This document shows, one piece after another, positions 28,150-38,300 of a stretch of DNA of 54,338 nt; within the stretch, counting starts at the first letter, position 1; every line of letters begins with the position of its first letter. Source of the DNA: a virus; IMG/VR virus record IMGVR_UViG_3300021389_000029, positions 1 through 54,338 of that record; one strand, 5' to 3'. The translations under genes were made by a program, and so were the position numbers. Under the pieces are notes generated by a model, which worked only from the letters and a program-made list of their open reading frames with translations, was not told the origin of the DNA and ran no database searches.

Positions 28150-30492
28150 ATGCAAATGGCTCAACGGCAAATAACAAATCTCGCTACATTCTCAAATTAT
28201 GGAATGAGTAGACTCAGAACTGGATTTACTAAAATTGATGGAACCGCTTCTATCGACTCTAATGAAGTCGTGTCGGGTGGAATGATGATGGCCTTAGCGT
28301 TAGATATGAAAAATACTTGGGGTATGTTTAACGGAGCTCCAGATGTCGGAAATGAATTAATAGATTCATCTAATGTACCCATAACAAAACAATTCTTTGA
28401 AGAAATATCACTCAACAGAATAGGAGATTTTTCGGGAACATATTCTGGGTCTGCTAACTATAGCCAGTCAACACCCTCTGCGCCCTCTCAACATGTTATG
28501 TTATTTCAATCCACAAATGATATTTTGCCCAATAATGGTACAGTTTCTAGGGGATTGGATCAAAATTATAGGATACGTTTTGAGTTAGATTTGAGACCGA
28601 GACTTTATTTTAATCATGGGACCGGATTGGGTGACAGAGAATTTGCTCAAGAATTATATCAATTAAATATGAGAATGGATTCTTTAGGACTTTATCATTA
28701 TTCTGCTGGCAACCAAATAAACGAACAAGCGTTCAAACCAAATTCTTACTATCCCGACACAGTATACAGACCTGATAATTTTATTCTCCCAGCATCTGGT
28801 TTTAGTGGGAGTTCTGGTTGGGAGGATCAAATTGGTATTCCAAATCCTATGTATGGATGGTTTAAGGTTAATGTGGGTTGTTCAAATCAATTATTGGCAT
28901 CTGGTGATATTTCTAGTCCACAAACAGAAACCAATGGATTAATAACACTGGAAAATGGTTCTACAGTAGATACATCTATTTTGAGGATGCCAGGAGAGTG
29001 TGTAGATTTGACATTTGAAGATGTCACTGTTCTTTCAGACCCTTCCAACACAGGTCCATATTATGTACAAGGGACTATAACAGAAGACAATCCACAACCA
29101 AAGTATTATTTTCCTGTGTTTTTAGATCAATACGCAGCAAATCAATACGATGGAGCGATTGCTAACACTGCGTCTACCACCCCGATTTCTGCTGTCTCTA
29201 ATACGAGTCCTGTGATTGTGACCACCTCTGCGGCACATGGATATACTGACGGCCAACCAGTACATTTTAGTTCTATCTCTCCGACGATAAACCCATTAAA
29301 CGGAAACACATATTATATAAAACTTATTGTTGGCAGTGTAACTCAATTTAGAGTATACATGAACTCAAATTGTACAATTCCATTAGATGGCACTCTTTGG
29401 AGTACTGCTCAACAATACACTGGTGGCGGGACAGTATCTTCTGGTGTTGGAACATCTGTTGCAAAAACTGTTACAGAATTTCCATTGCTGACGCTGTATG
29501 TACCTACTACTTCGCATGGGTCTGCTACATGGGGTTCTGATACGGCTCCAAGTTCTGTAACGGGATTTAAAAAATATATAAACAACCGATCTCTTCGATT
29601 TAGAAATAAGAAAAAGGGTTCTGGTTGGTTTAAAAGATTTCCTAAAACAGAACCAGTTTTACAAGGGTCATATCCATTTTCATATAGACTTACTATGACA
29701 GAAAGAGGAATATTTTTATATATTCACGATGATGCTGCATCCGATCAGGCAGATGATTACGCATGGCTTGCAGTTCAAAGAACTGTAAATAATGAGACCG
29801 GTATAACAAGAACAGATGAAGGTTCAAAGTTTCCATTACATACGATGTATTCATGTTCAAGAGATTCTGTATATTCTAGGGATGCTGGTGTTTATTTTTC
29901 TCAGGCCGCGGCCAATTTGCAAAATGCAGAAAATACGGTAGATACAGTTTATGACGAATCAGGCAACACATACAACTTATCAAATTTAGACAACAGCAAA
30001 ACATTTTATATATTAAGTCCATATGATAGAGAAGATTATCTTGCAGATGAATATACTGCAAAAAATATTTGGAGATTTGTTGCAAGAGAATTTGATATTT
30101 TAAAACCCACAGATGTTCATAAATTTGCCACACGACATCAAGTTGACAGCAACGCAGTCATTAATCCACTTGAACAATTATCTATCACAGACGAAAACAG
30201 ATTTGTTATAACATTTCCGACCGGATTGACGACTCAAAGATTTATGTATCCAAAAGAAGAAATGGATTTGATTTGTTTTTCATCTGCTGAAGTAGTTGCG
30301 GAGTCAAGTAATATTCCAATGACAACTTATAAGTATGATGGTACAAGCATAGATAAACGCAGATATCAGGGCATGCGTTCCACGGCAGCTTTTGGTAACG
30401 GTATGCGAATTATGGCTTTAGTAAACGGACAGAATATTCATAATAGTGATGTAGTATTGGATATTAACGATCCAATTGGAATAGAAGTATAA
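28150..30492 (+). CDS. Structural paralogue P1, with FCCH-like domain
   Basis: A 780-residue member of a four-gene family in this window. Shared blocks: a M-P-G-E-C-V-D-L segment (nt ~28985), block A near nt 29667 (SYPFSYRLTMTERGIFLYIH; DQADDYAWLAVQR) and block B from nt 30073 (FVAREFDILKP; SNAVINPLEQLSIT; TTQRFMYP; GNGMRIMAL). Only P1 carries a segment at nt ~29167-29455 with VTTSAAHGYTDGQPVHFSS and LNGNTYYIKL, the pattern of FCCH-type beta domains common in phage virion proteins. Its N-terminus differs from the S-I-Q-R-N-E start of the other three. A TTG at 28147, ATG at 28150 and ATG at 28156 are all possible starts; AGGA at 28142-28145 fits the last two. No enzyme motif is seen, and the role is presumed peripheral tail or fibre. 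Confidence 0.7.
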   Translation: MQMAQRQITNLATFSNYGMSRLRTGFTKIDGTASIDSNEVVSGGMMMALALDMKNTWGMFNGAPDVGNELIDSSNVPITKQFFEEISLNRIGDFSGTYSGSANYSQSTPSAPSQHVMLFQSTNDILPNNGTVSRGLDQNYRIRFELDLRPRLYFNHGTGLGDREFAQELYQLNMRMDSLGLYHYSAGNQINEQAFKPNSYYPDTVYRPDNFILPASGFSGSSGWEDQIGIPNPMYGWFKVNVGCSNQLLASGDISSPQTETNGLITLENGSTVDTSILRMPGECVDLTFEDVTVLSDPSNTGPYYVQGTITEDNPQPKYYFPVFLDQYAANQYDGAIANTASTTPISAVSNTSPVIVTTSAAHGYTDGQPVHFSSISPTINPLNGNTYYIKLIVGSVTQFRVYMNSNCTIPLDGTLWSTAQQYTGGGTVSSGVGTSVAKTVTEFPLLTLYVPTTSHGSATWGSDTAPSSVTGFKKYINNRSLRFRNKKKGSGWFKRFPKTEPVLQGSYPFSYRLTMTERGIFLYIHDDAASDQADDYAWLAVQRTVNNETGITRTDEGSKFPLHTMYSCSRDSVYSRDAGVYFSQAAANLQNAENTVDTVYDESGNTYNLSNLDNSKTFYILSPYDREDYLADEYTAKNIWRFVAREFDILKPTDVHKFATRHQVDSNAVINPLEQLSITDENRFVITFPTGLTTQRFMYPKEEMDLICFSSAEVVAESSNIPMTTYKYDGTSIDKRRYQGMRSTAAFGNGMRIMALVNGQNIHNSDVVLDINDPIGIEV

Positions 30493-30520
30493 TTAAAAAG
30501 AGAAACAACAAAATATTTTT

Positions 30521-30528
30521 TATAAATA
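30521..30528 (+). promoter_or_regulatory. T4-type late promoter, TATAAATA, before P2
   Basis: Exact octamer in the 62-base gap between P1 and P2, followed by a TAGGAG ribosome-binding site at about 30543 and the ATG at 30555. Confidence 0.78.
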
Positions 30529-30554
30529 ATAAGAAAATTAGATAGGAGACCTTA

Positions 30555-33500
30555 ATGTCTATTGCAAGCGGATTTAGTATTCAGAGAAATGACGTTATAC
30601 AAGTGCCACATAGGCAACAATACGAAAGTCACGATGCAATTTCGGGAGATAAAATCTATCTTTTGAGATCATTGCCAGATTATGAAGACAAGAATTGGGA
30701 TTGGGATATTCGAATGGGTGAAGTTAGAACTCATCTAGAACGAGGGGCAGCTGCTTTAGCGGTGAATGGGAATAATACCACCTCGACTGGCGTTGGCCCA
30801 ACCGGAGTTTACCCAACAGAAAAAGTGGCATGGAACGCAAATGCATATACAGAAGGGTCTCTTGCAGCAGGACTAGGAACTGTTATGTACGATTCTCAAT
30901 ATGGAGAATTTGGAGCTATTGTATTCCATGAATCAGCTCAACCAATGCCGGGCGAAATAGTTGAGATTTCATATACAGAACATACAAGTAAATTTACTGG
31001 TTCTGGTGGTTTATTATATCAACTTGCACATGATATGTGTATTCACCCTTTCGATTCACCAGAAATATTTCAAGCCCACTTTGGAAATTACACAGAATTC
31101 GTGGATGATAATGCCGCCGAGGCTGGCAACCAGCGCGGCGACGTGGGCAAGGAATATGTATCTAACATTCCTTCTGCTGGTCTCGCAGGATCAAATAATT
31201 TCGCTGCATTGGGCCCAGCTGGTGCTGTCTTGACAGGTACAGCTGCAGAGGATCTAAAAGTTTTTAAAAACAACCTCTCTATAAAATACAAAGATTTATT
31301 GGATGATGACATTAAAGAGGCGACACAAAGAACTGTTCAGAATTTGTGGAAGGTCGTAAGAGAACACAAAGAAACTGCAACTATTAATATGAGCGCCAAC
31401 ACAAGCGGCGCGACAACCAATGCGGATCTTTTCGCGACGGACACAGTGCCCACAATAGCTGAAACATATAGCTTGGCCAAATTACAAGCTGCTTCGACGG
31501 CGGCAGAGATTACAGCGCAAACTATTCCACTTATGACAGACTTCCCATTAATTGAGAGCGATCTTGGTAGTGGCGAATTTAGAGTTTCTATTGACGGAAA
31601 ACTGATTAATAGAGATGATTGGATAGTTACCAGCGATGTTTCATCAAGAAGATCGACTTTTAAATTAAAAAGAACTACTGGCATGCCTTGGATTAGAAAT
31701 CTTGGAGCTGTCGAAGTCTCTATTGCATATGTCTGGGGCAAATCTATCGATGTTCCTTATGGAGCATTAGTTGGTAGACAAGGACTAGGTCCAGATCAAG
31801 TCACATCGACTTTGGCGGTTAATGAGGTATCTTTCCCACATGACGATCAGGCCTACGATAGTAATATCCTAGATGCAAATACACAAAAGTATTGGATATT
31901 TAGTAGGGCGTTTAGGTCGCCCACCAAAGTGTCACCACTTGATCCAAAAAATGCATTTTTTGGATGGCATACGGCTAGCGCAGCTACTGAGGCGACTATA
32001 GTAACAGCTCAAGAAGGATCAACTGGTCCATTATCATTGTCTGCGATCGCAACCGCCGAGGCCTTGTCGGGAAGACACAAGAATACTGCTAAAATTAATG
32101 ATTCTGATGTTATGTATCTGGAAATGAAATCTTCTGATGAATATTCAAGACCATTTCAATTGATATATCCGCGGCCGCTTACTTCGGGGTTGACGTCTTC
32201 CGATAGTGATATAAAATCTAAATTAAGAGAAATTACAGATAGATTTGTAGTCGAATCAGAAAGAGGTGTCGATCTCCTGTCTGATAGTAATTTGAGTTTT
32301 GTTAATAGTAACAGCCCTGTAAGTAATAGAAAACCACAGAAATGGCGTATAAGATTTGTTTGGGATGAGACATCACTATCTCTAAAAGTCAATGTTGGTA
32401 CAGATTTGCAAATTTTAGATGATTGTACTGTATCAACAATGCAAAATCGAGATGGAATAAAATCTCCAATATTCAGAGAGCCGGGCGAACTGTGCGATGT
32501 ATATCAAACTCCTGCTATTGGCCGTGGTACTAGTGTGTCAATTTCACGAGCGAAGTCTCAATTTTTTAGAAAATCACAAATCGAAAAAGAAATGGCTCGC
32601 AGTTATCCCATGTCTTTTAAAATGACTTGTACTGATCACGGCATGGGATTGTTCTTGTTTGATCAAGCCTCTGTTGACCAAGACGACGATTATGCATGGT
32701 TTGTAATTCAAAGACATGTAAATCAATCAACTGGACAACCGGAATTTGCAGATAAATCACCAGTACATTGTGTATATTCGCCATCAAAAAGACCGACAGA
32801 TGTGAGTACACTGACTCCATATTATTCATCTTCTGACATAAACGATATGAGCAAACCACCAACCATTTATAGTTCTCTTGCTGGTGTATATAAAACTGAA
32901 GCACCGACAGTATATATCAGTAAAGATGCTGCGTTTTTTAATGGTAGGGTAAATGCAATTGATTTTAATGGATATGGATATGCATCTGGTACTGCTCAAG
33001 GATCGGTTGCTGCAACCACTTTAGAAATTTCTGATGTAAAGGTAGATTTATTTAGAGGATTGTCGGGAAATATGTCTGCAATCAATACTGATTTGTGGTA
33101 TGAAAAAACATATTCTTTCTTTGTTAAAATTGATGACGCCATAAATCCACCAAAAATTCAAAAAGGACATTTTTTGGCATGTAGAAACAAGGCTGGAGAT
33201 GTTGACGACACAAATCCTATTATATGGGGGGGTAGAATAAAAGAATGGTTCCCATCCACTGGAAAAATTACAATTTCATCGGTAAATAATATTACTGGCG
33301 ATGAAATTCGAGGTGACAGTCTCACCGATGTTACTACTAACGCAGATGGTACTCTATTGAAATTAATTGACGCTGATACTGCGACAGATGGTTCTACTAC
33401 TATAAACCTTGAAATTGGTATGTCAAATTCTGGTGATGTTACAGATGGTACTTTCCAACCATTTGCTTCAACTGCCGAGGCGCTCACAAGAACGGCTGAA

Positions 33501-35303
33501 TACAAAAAAACAACTTTAAAGTTAAAAACTATGCCATATGTGAATATCTCTGGACCATCCAGCGAGATTACAGATTTGGCTATTACAGGATTTAATTCTT
33601 TGCCTAGAAGAAGAGACACATCTATAGCATTGAATGCGTCACCAGCGCCAGGTGCTGTTGAACAAGTTGAAAAACAAGTTACATCGGGTGTTGTTACTGC
33701 TGAGGCATTGATTCGTGGTATCACAACTACTGGTGATAATCTCATAGATGCGACACCGGCCGCCGCAAATTGGGCAATCGGAAATGACACATCTTCACAA
33801 CTCTCCCAAAATATAATTTGGCCAACCCAAATTATTGAAAGAATGTCAACATTTAAAAATGCTTCTCAAGATGGTACTGGTGTACCTAGTTCTGTAGAAA
33901 ATATCAATTTGACTAATTATGCAGAAGGTGATTCTGCTTTAATGGACATTTTATATACAGCACAACCAGAAAATGTCGATAAAGTATTTGAATCTATGGT
34001 TGTAACTTTAGATGAAGTTGAAGTTATAAGAGATTCAAAAGCATATATCCTAACTTACGATGAATGGGTAAGAAGAGGAGATCCGACTACTGTTCCTAGA
34101 TTTATGGAATCTTTAGAGGCTGCTGGTGTGACCAATCTTGGACCAAATTTTAAACTTCCTAATATAGATGCGAGTACTGTGCCAAATTTCAATGCGTTAC
34201 AGCCAGGAATGGATCCAAACGCTACAAGTAACAATATTATTTCGTATACTACACAGAATTTTACTACTGGAAAAAGATTCTTTTCAGAATGGAATACTAC
34301 AACAACAGGTATATATTCACATGTGGATAACTCTGGAAACATCATCGCGCCGGATACTACTGGCTCAGGGTTTGCGAGTGGTAGCTCAACTACACCCACG
34401 GACGATGCTGACACCGATTGGGTACAGGGTGTGGATTATCCACATTGGGTTATTGATTCTAGTAAATTGGTTGCTTCTGCCAACGATTCAAAATTGAGTT
34501 CTAAATTGCCGGGCGATGTAATATGGACAAATACAACTGGTAGAAACGAATATATGTATGATTTTTGGAATAAATCTCTTTATTTTAAGAATTCTCCAAG
34601 ATCAGGATCGTCATTCTCAATTTCTATGATCAACTACCAAACATCAAATCCAAGTCAAGGAACATATATTATTTCTACTCCCGAAGATAGAAATTTCCCC
34701 GAAACAAATATGAATGATGTTAAGTCTATTAATAGATTTATTGTAAGAGAAAAAGATGTGTTTAAACCGTGGGATTACCATGTTTCTGCAACAATGCATG
34801 AAGTAGATTCACATGCTATTATAAATCCGCAAGAACAACTTTCGATTACTCAAGGAAGAAATTTCGTATTTTCTTTCCCAACACAATTGACAAGTCAGAG
34901 ATTTTACTATCCAGAAAGTGAACTGGATCTGATTTGTGTTTCTTCTGCTGATTTTTCAACTCAAGCTGGGTATGTAGAAATTGATAAATACAATGACTCT
35001 GATGGCAAGATAACACCAGCTGGCAGTGGTTATACAGATCCAGTTCAAGTAGCTATCAACGCCGTATCGGACACCAACGAAATCAATGAAGATTTACATA
35101 AGATAAACACTACAAACGCTGGTGCTTATGGTGGGCATTTGGCGCCGGATGGATCTTACCAGATTTGGAGAAAAAATAAAAGAAGGTATGAGGGCATGCC
35201 TTCAACATTGCCGAACGGAAATGGTATGAGAATATTCTTACAAGTTACCGGATCTAGTATTTCATATAGTGATGTAGAAAATGGCTCCGCACCTGTAGCC
35301 TAA
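30555..35303 (+). CDS. Structural paralogue P2
   Basis: A 1582-residue family member. The N-terminus has SGFSIQRNDVIQVPHRQQ, shared in pattern with P3 and P4. Shared inner blocks are KPQKWRIRF then VNVGTDLQIL and FREPGELCD (nt ~32330-32510), block A (SYPMSFKMTCTDHGMGLFLF; SVDQDDDYAWFVIQRHVN; nt 32599-32725) and block B (FIVREKDVFKPWDYHVSA; HAIINPQEQLSITQ; GNGMRIFLQV; nt 34733-35250). The part between A and B (nt ~32900-34700) is unlike the paralogues. GC-rich islands lie at 31111-31150 and around 31400 and 33755. A 48-base tract in block A is identical to P3. It is apparently a large beta-rich virion protein; no catalytic motif is seen. Confidence 0.72.
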   Translation: MSIASGFSIQRNDVIQVPHRQQYESHDAISGDKIYLLRSLPDYEDKNWDWDIRMGEVRTHLERGAAALAVNGNNTTSTGVGPTGVYPTEKVAWNANAYTEGSLAAGLGTVMYDSQYGEFGAIVFHESAQPMPGEIVEISYTEHTSKFTGSGGLLYQLAHDMCIHPFDSPEIFQAHFGNYTEFVDDNAAEAGNQRGDVGKEYVSNIPSAGLAGSNNFAALGPAGAVLTGTAAEDLKVFKNNLSIKYKDLLDDDIKEATQRTVQNLWKVVREHKETATINMSANTSGATTNADLFATDTVPTIAETYSLAKLQAASTAAEITAQTIPLMTDFPLIESDLGSGEFRVSIDGKLINRDDWIVTSDVSSRRSTFKLKRTTGMPWIRNLGAVEVSIAYVWGKSIDVPYGALVGRQGLGPDQVTSTLAVNEVSFPHDDQAYDSNILDANTQKYWIFSRAFRSPTKVSPLDPKNAFFGWHTASAATEATIVTAQEGSTGPLSLSAIATAEALSGRHKNTAKINDSDVMYLEMKSSDEYSRPFQLIYPRPLTSGLTSSDSDIKSKLREITDRFVVESERGVDLLSDSNLSFVNSNSPVSNRKPQKWRIRFVWDETSLSLKVNVGTDLQILDDCTVSTMQNRDGIKSPIFREPGELCDVYQTPAIGRGTSVSISRAKSQFFRKSQIEKEMARSYPMSFKMTCTDHGMGLFLFDQASVDQDDDYAWFVIQRHVNQSTGQPEFADKSPVHCVYSPSKRPTDVSTLTPYYSSSDINDMSKPPTIYSSLAGVYKTEAPTVYISKDAAFFNGRVNAIDFNGYGYASGTAQGSVAATTLEISDVKVDLFRGLSGNMSAINTDLWYEKTYSFFVKIDDAINPPKIQKGHFLACRNKAGDVDDTNPIIWGGRIKEWFPSTGKITISSVNNITGDEIRGDSLTDVTTNADGTLLKLIDADTATDGSTTINLEIGMSNSGDVTDGTFQPFASTAEALTRTAEYKKTTLKLKTMPYVNISGPSSEITDLAITGFNSLPRRRDTSIALNASPAPGAVEQVEKQVTSGVVTAEALIRGITTTGDNLIDATPAAANWAIGNDTSSQLSQNIIWPTQIIERMSTFKNASQDGTGVPSSVENINLTNYAEGDSALMDILYTAQPENVDKVFESMVVTLDEVEVIRDSKAYILTYDEWVRRGDPTTVPRFMESLEAAGVTNLGPNFKLPNIDASTVPNFNALQPGMDPNATSNNIISYTTQNFTTGKRFFSEWNTTTTGIYSHVDNSGNIIAPDTTGSGFASGSSTTPTDDADTDWVQGVDYPHWVIDSSKLVASANDSKLSSKLPGDVIWTNTTGRNEYMYDFWNKSLYFKNSPRSGSSFSISMINYQTSNPSQGTYIISTPEDRNFPETNMNDVKSINRFIVREKDVFKPWDYHVSATMHEVDSHAIINPQEQLSITQGRNFVFSFPTQLTSQRFYYPESELDLICVSSADFSTQAGYVEIDKYNDSDGKITPAGSGYTDPVQVAINAVSDTNEINEDLHKINTTNAGAYGGHLAPDGSYQIWRKNKRRYEGMPSTLPNGNGMRIFLQVTGSSISYSDVENGSAPVA

Positions 35304-35329
35304 GGTTTATTAGTCGGAAAAATACTATG

Positions 35330-35337
35330 TATAAATA
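35330..35337 (+). promoter_or_regulatory. T4-type late promoter, TATAAATA, before P3
   Basis: Exact octamer in the 62-base gap between P2 and P3, followed by AAGGAGATC at about 35352 and the ATG at 35366. Confidence 0.78.
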
Positions 35338-35365
35338 TAAGTAAAACATTTAAGGAGATCAATAA

Positions 35366-38300
35366 ATGCCAACATCAACCTCACTGAAAACTCCATTTCT
35401 GTCGGGGGGATATTCCATTCAAAGGAATGAGATGATATCAATCCCCCAAACAAGACAACGGCAGAGATTTCAGTTCATGAACGAATTTAATCAAACTTTC
35501 GCTAAGTTTGATCGAGCGGCACAAGGCCTTGGCAGAGGCGCACAAGAACAACTTGACAGAGTTCCGGCATACGAAATAAGATCAGAAAAAAGAGAAGTTC
35601 AAAATGGAGTCATTAGTTCTGTCAAAAAACCTCTAACTTATAAATTTGCAACTGGTTCTAACAAAGCTACTTTAGGAACTGTTGTTTTAACTGATTCTAC
35701 ATCTCCATTGGGCGAAGGAGTAATTCAACAGTTTGCTATTTCCAATGGTGGTCAAGGATATACGCCTGGAGCTGATTATGGAGTATGTATCAGAGGCGGA
35801 GAAGCAGCAAACAAGACCCCCCAACCAGCTAACATTACTTGTAAGGCTGATGGTAACGGTTCTATAACATCATTTACAATACATGATGGTGGACAGAATT
35901 ACACTCTCGCTGGGGATACTGGTAATGGTTATCCAGCATTGACAATGGAAATTGATGAAACTCCATTGTTAGGACAGTTTGTTGTAACAAGACTTAATGG
36001 AGAAACCGAAGATACGGGTGTGGGAGCAATAACAAGTATAGATATTACATCCACAACATTGACAGGACATAGGCCGGGCGTCTGGTTTGTTTCTCATAAT
36101 GGAAGCGACAAAGTAATTACTACCGATAGCACTGATGGTGTTGTAAATAATTTAATGATACAAGTTTTTGTAAATCAATTAGGAAAAATTAACAAAGTTA
36201 CTTTCTGTTCTTATGGCGAAAAATTTTTGGTTGGTGATACACTCACAATCCCACAATCCCAACTGGGTGGAATTCAAGACGATTCTTTGGGCGTAAATGA
36301 TTTAGTATTAACTGTCACCACAGTCGCAGATCAAAATCAAGTTGATTTAGATCATGGTACTGCAATTTGGAGAAGTGAATCTTTTGAAGCCGGTGTTGAT
36401 GTTGTTATGGAATATACAATTGACACCAATATCGACACAAAGACTGAAGATGGATTTTTAAGAACACTTGCTAAGGACCTTTGTTTACACCCATATGCAA
36501 ATTACTACAGTTCTGCATGGAGCACTGTTGCTCAAAGAAAAGCTACTCTGCAGCTGACGGGCGCTCCGCGCACTATGGTCACGTCCGGCACCGCTGAAGT
36601 GACAGCAACACTGCGCGATAGAGAAACCAATGTAGCATTAACAGAATTGACTGGCGGCTTTAAATCTGAGGATATAAAGAAGAGAATTATAGAACCCTAC
36701 GGAAGTGGTACTATGTATATTACTGGTGTGGTTGATGGTGTAGCGACTTGTACTATGCTAAAATCTGGAACTTATAATGATGAGGATGTAAATACTTGGG
36801 ATGATCCAACTCAGGAGTTCTATCTTATGGATCATTGGAGACTTTGTATAGACCAACATGCTGATCCAAGCGGCACATATCCCGATACCAATCTTGGCGG
36901 ATTCGAATCGCAACCCTATAATTTAATTTATCCTAGAATAGATGAATTTGCATCAAATCATATTCTCATTAGAGATAATGGACAACAAAATCATAGAGAT
37001 GTTATGAGTTGTATTCGTCGGATAGGTGATTTGTTTGTTGTAGAATCGGAAAAGGCGACAGATCTTCTTTCATCTTTAGCCGATGTGAGCTCAGCTTCAG
37101 TTTCTATACCAAGAACGATAAACTTAACACAACCTGTCAGAGACCAGAGAAAACCTCAAAAATGGCGTATGAGATTTTATTATGATTCAAGAGATGAATA
37201 TTTATATGTTAATGTTGGAACTTCCTTACAAATTATGGATAATGGGGATTTGACAAGTGGACAAGGTCGAGATGGTATAAAAAATGCCGTGTTTAGACAG
37301 CCAGGAGAACTGAGTGAAATTTATTATAATTTCAGTAATGATGATAATAAAGCAAAATCCGGTTTCTTTAGGAGACAGGGGAAAACTGATGACGGAATAG
37401 ATTCGAATTATCCAATGGCATATAGACTTACTTGTACTGACCACGGTATAGGATTTTTCATGTTCGATCAAGCCTCAGTCGACCAAGACGACGATTATGC
37501 ATGGTTTGTAATTCAAAGACATGTAAATAATGTCTCTGGAAAAATTGAAGGCGAAGATGGAAAATCCCCAGTTCATTGTTTATATTCACCATCAAAAAGA
37601 CCTGAAGAAACTAGTGATTTTAATATGGGATTCTTTGCTGAAGTGGTTAATAAGTTAGACCCTGAGACCGGTACGACTACCGTAACATCAAAAACTCTTG
37701 GCGATTTAGAAATTTTTGATGTAAATGGTAGAAAACTTACGCCCGGACTTCCACTAAATCAAAGTATTTTGACTTCTGGTTTTCCAGTTATGTCTAGAAC
37801 AACACCATATGGACAAGGAACAAGCTATGTAACTCCTCCATCAACAGGGGGATTGCGCCTTACAGATTCTTCTAATATGGGCACAGATTTAACCTCTGGA
37901 TATTCAAACGTCAATGATTTTATCGAATTTCCACCTGTCACCTCAACCAATTATACTGGATTAGAAAAATCTAACTTAGATGATTCAGCAGTGATTGATG
38001 AAGTACTTGCAGATGGCGTCGTAACCGAACCAGCTATATATGCTTTTCCGATGGGATATGGTAGAAATTTTGGTAGTAATTTCGTAACTGTTGGCGATTA
38101 TTATGTTGATATGAAAAATTCCACCAGATATACTGACGCATCACCGGGCAATTCAAAACCAAGTGCCTTTTTCAGATCTGCTGGCGGAGTGTCAGTGCCG
38201 GCCGAGGGTAGTACAGAGGCAGTGTCAGGCCGAGACGACATGGGATTGGCGAATTATGTTAATGCCAGAAATCAAATGCAAGGCCCAGCGAGATTGGGAC

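Noticed and set aside
33158-33790. 210-codon minus-strand open frame
   Set aside because: Antisense to P2 with no recognisable domain or start signal.
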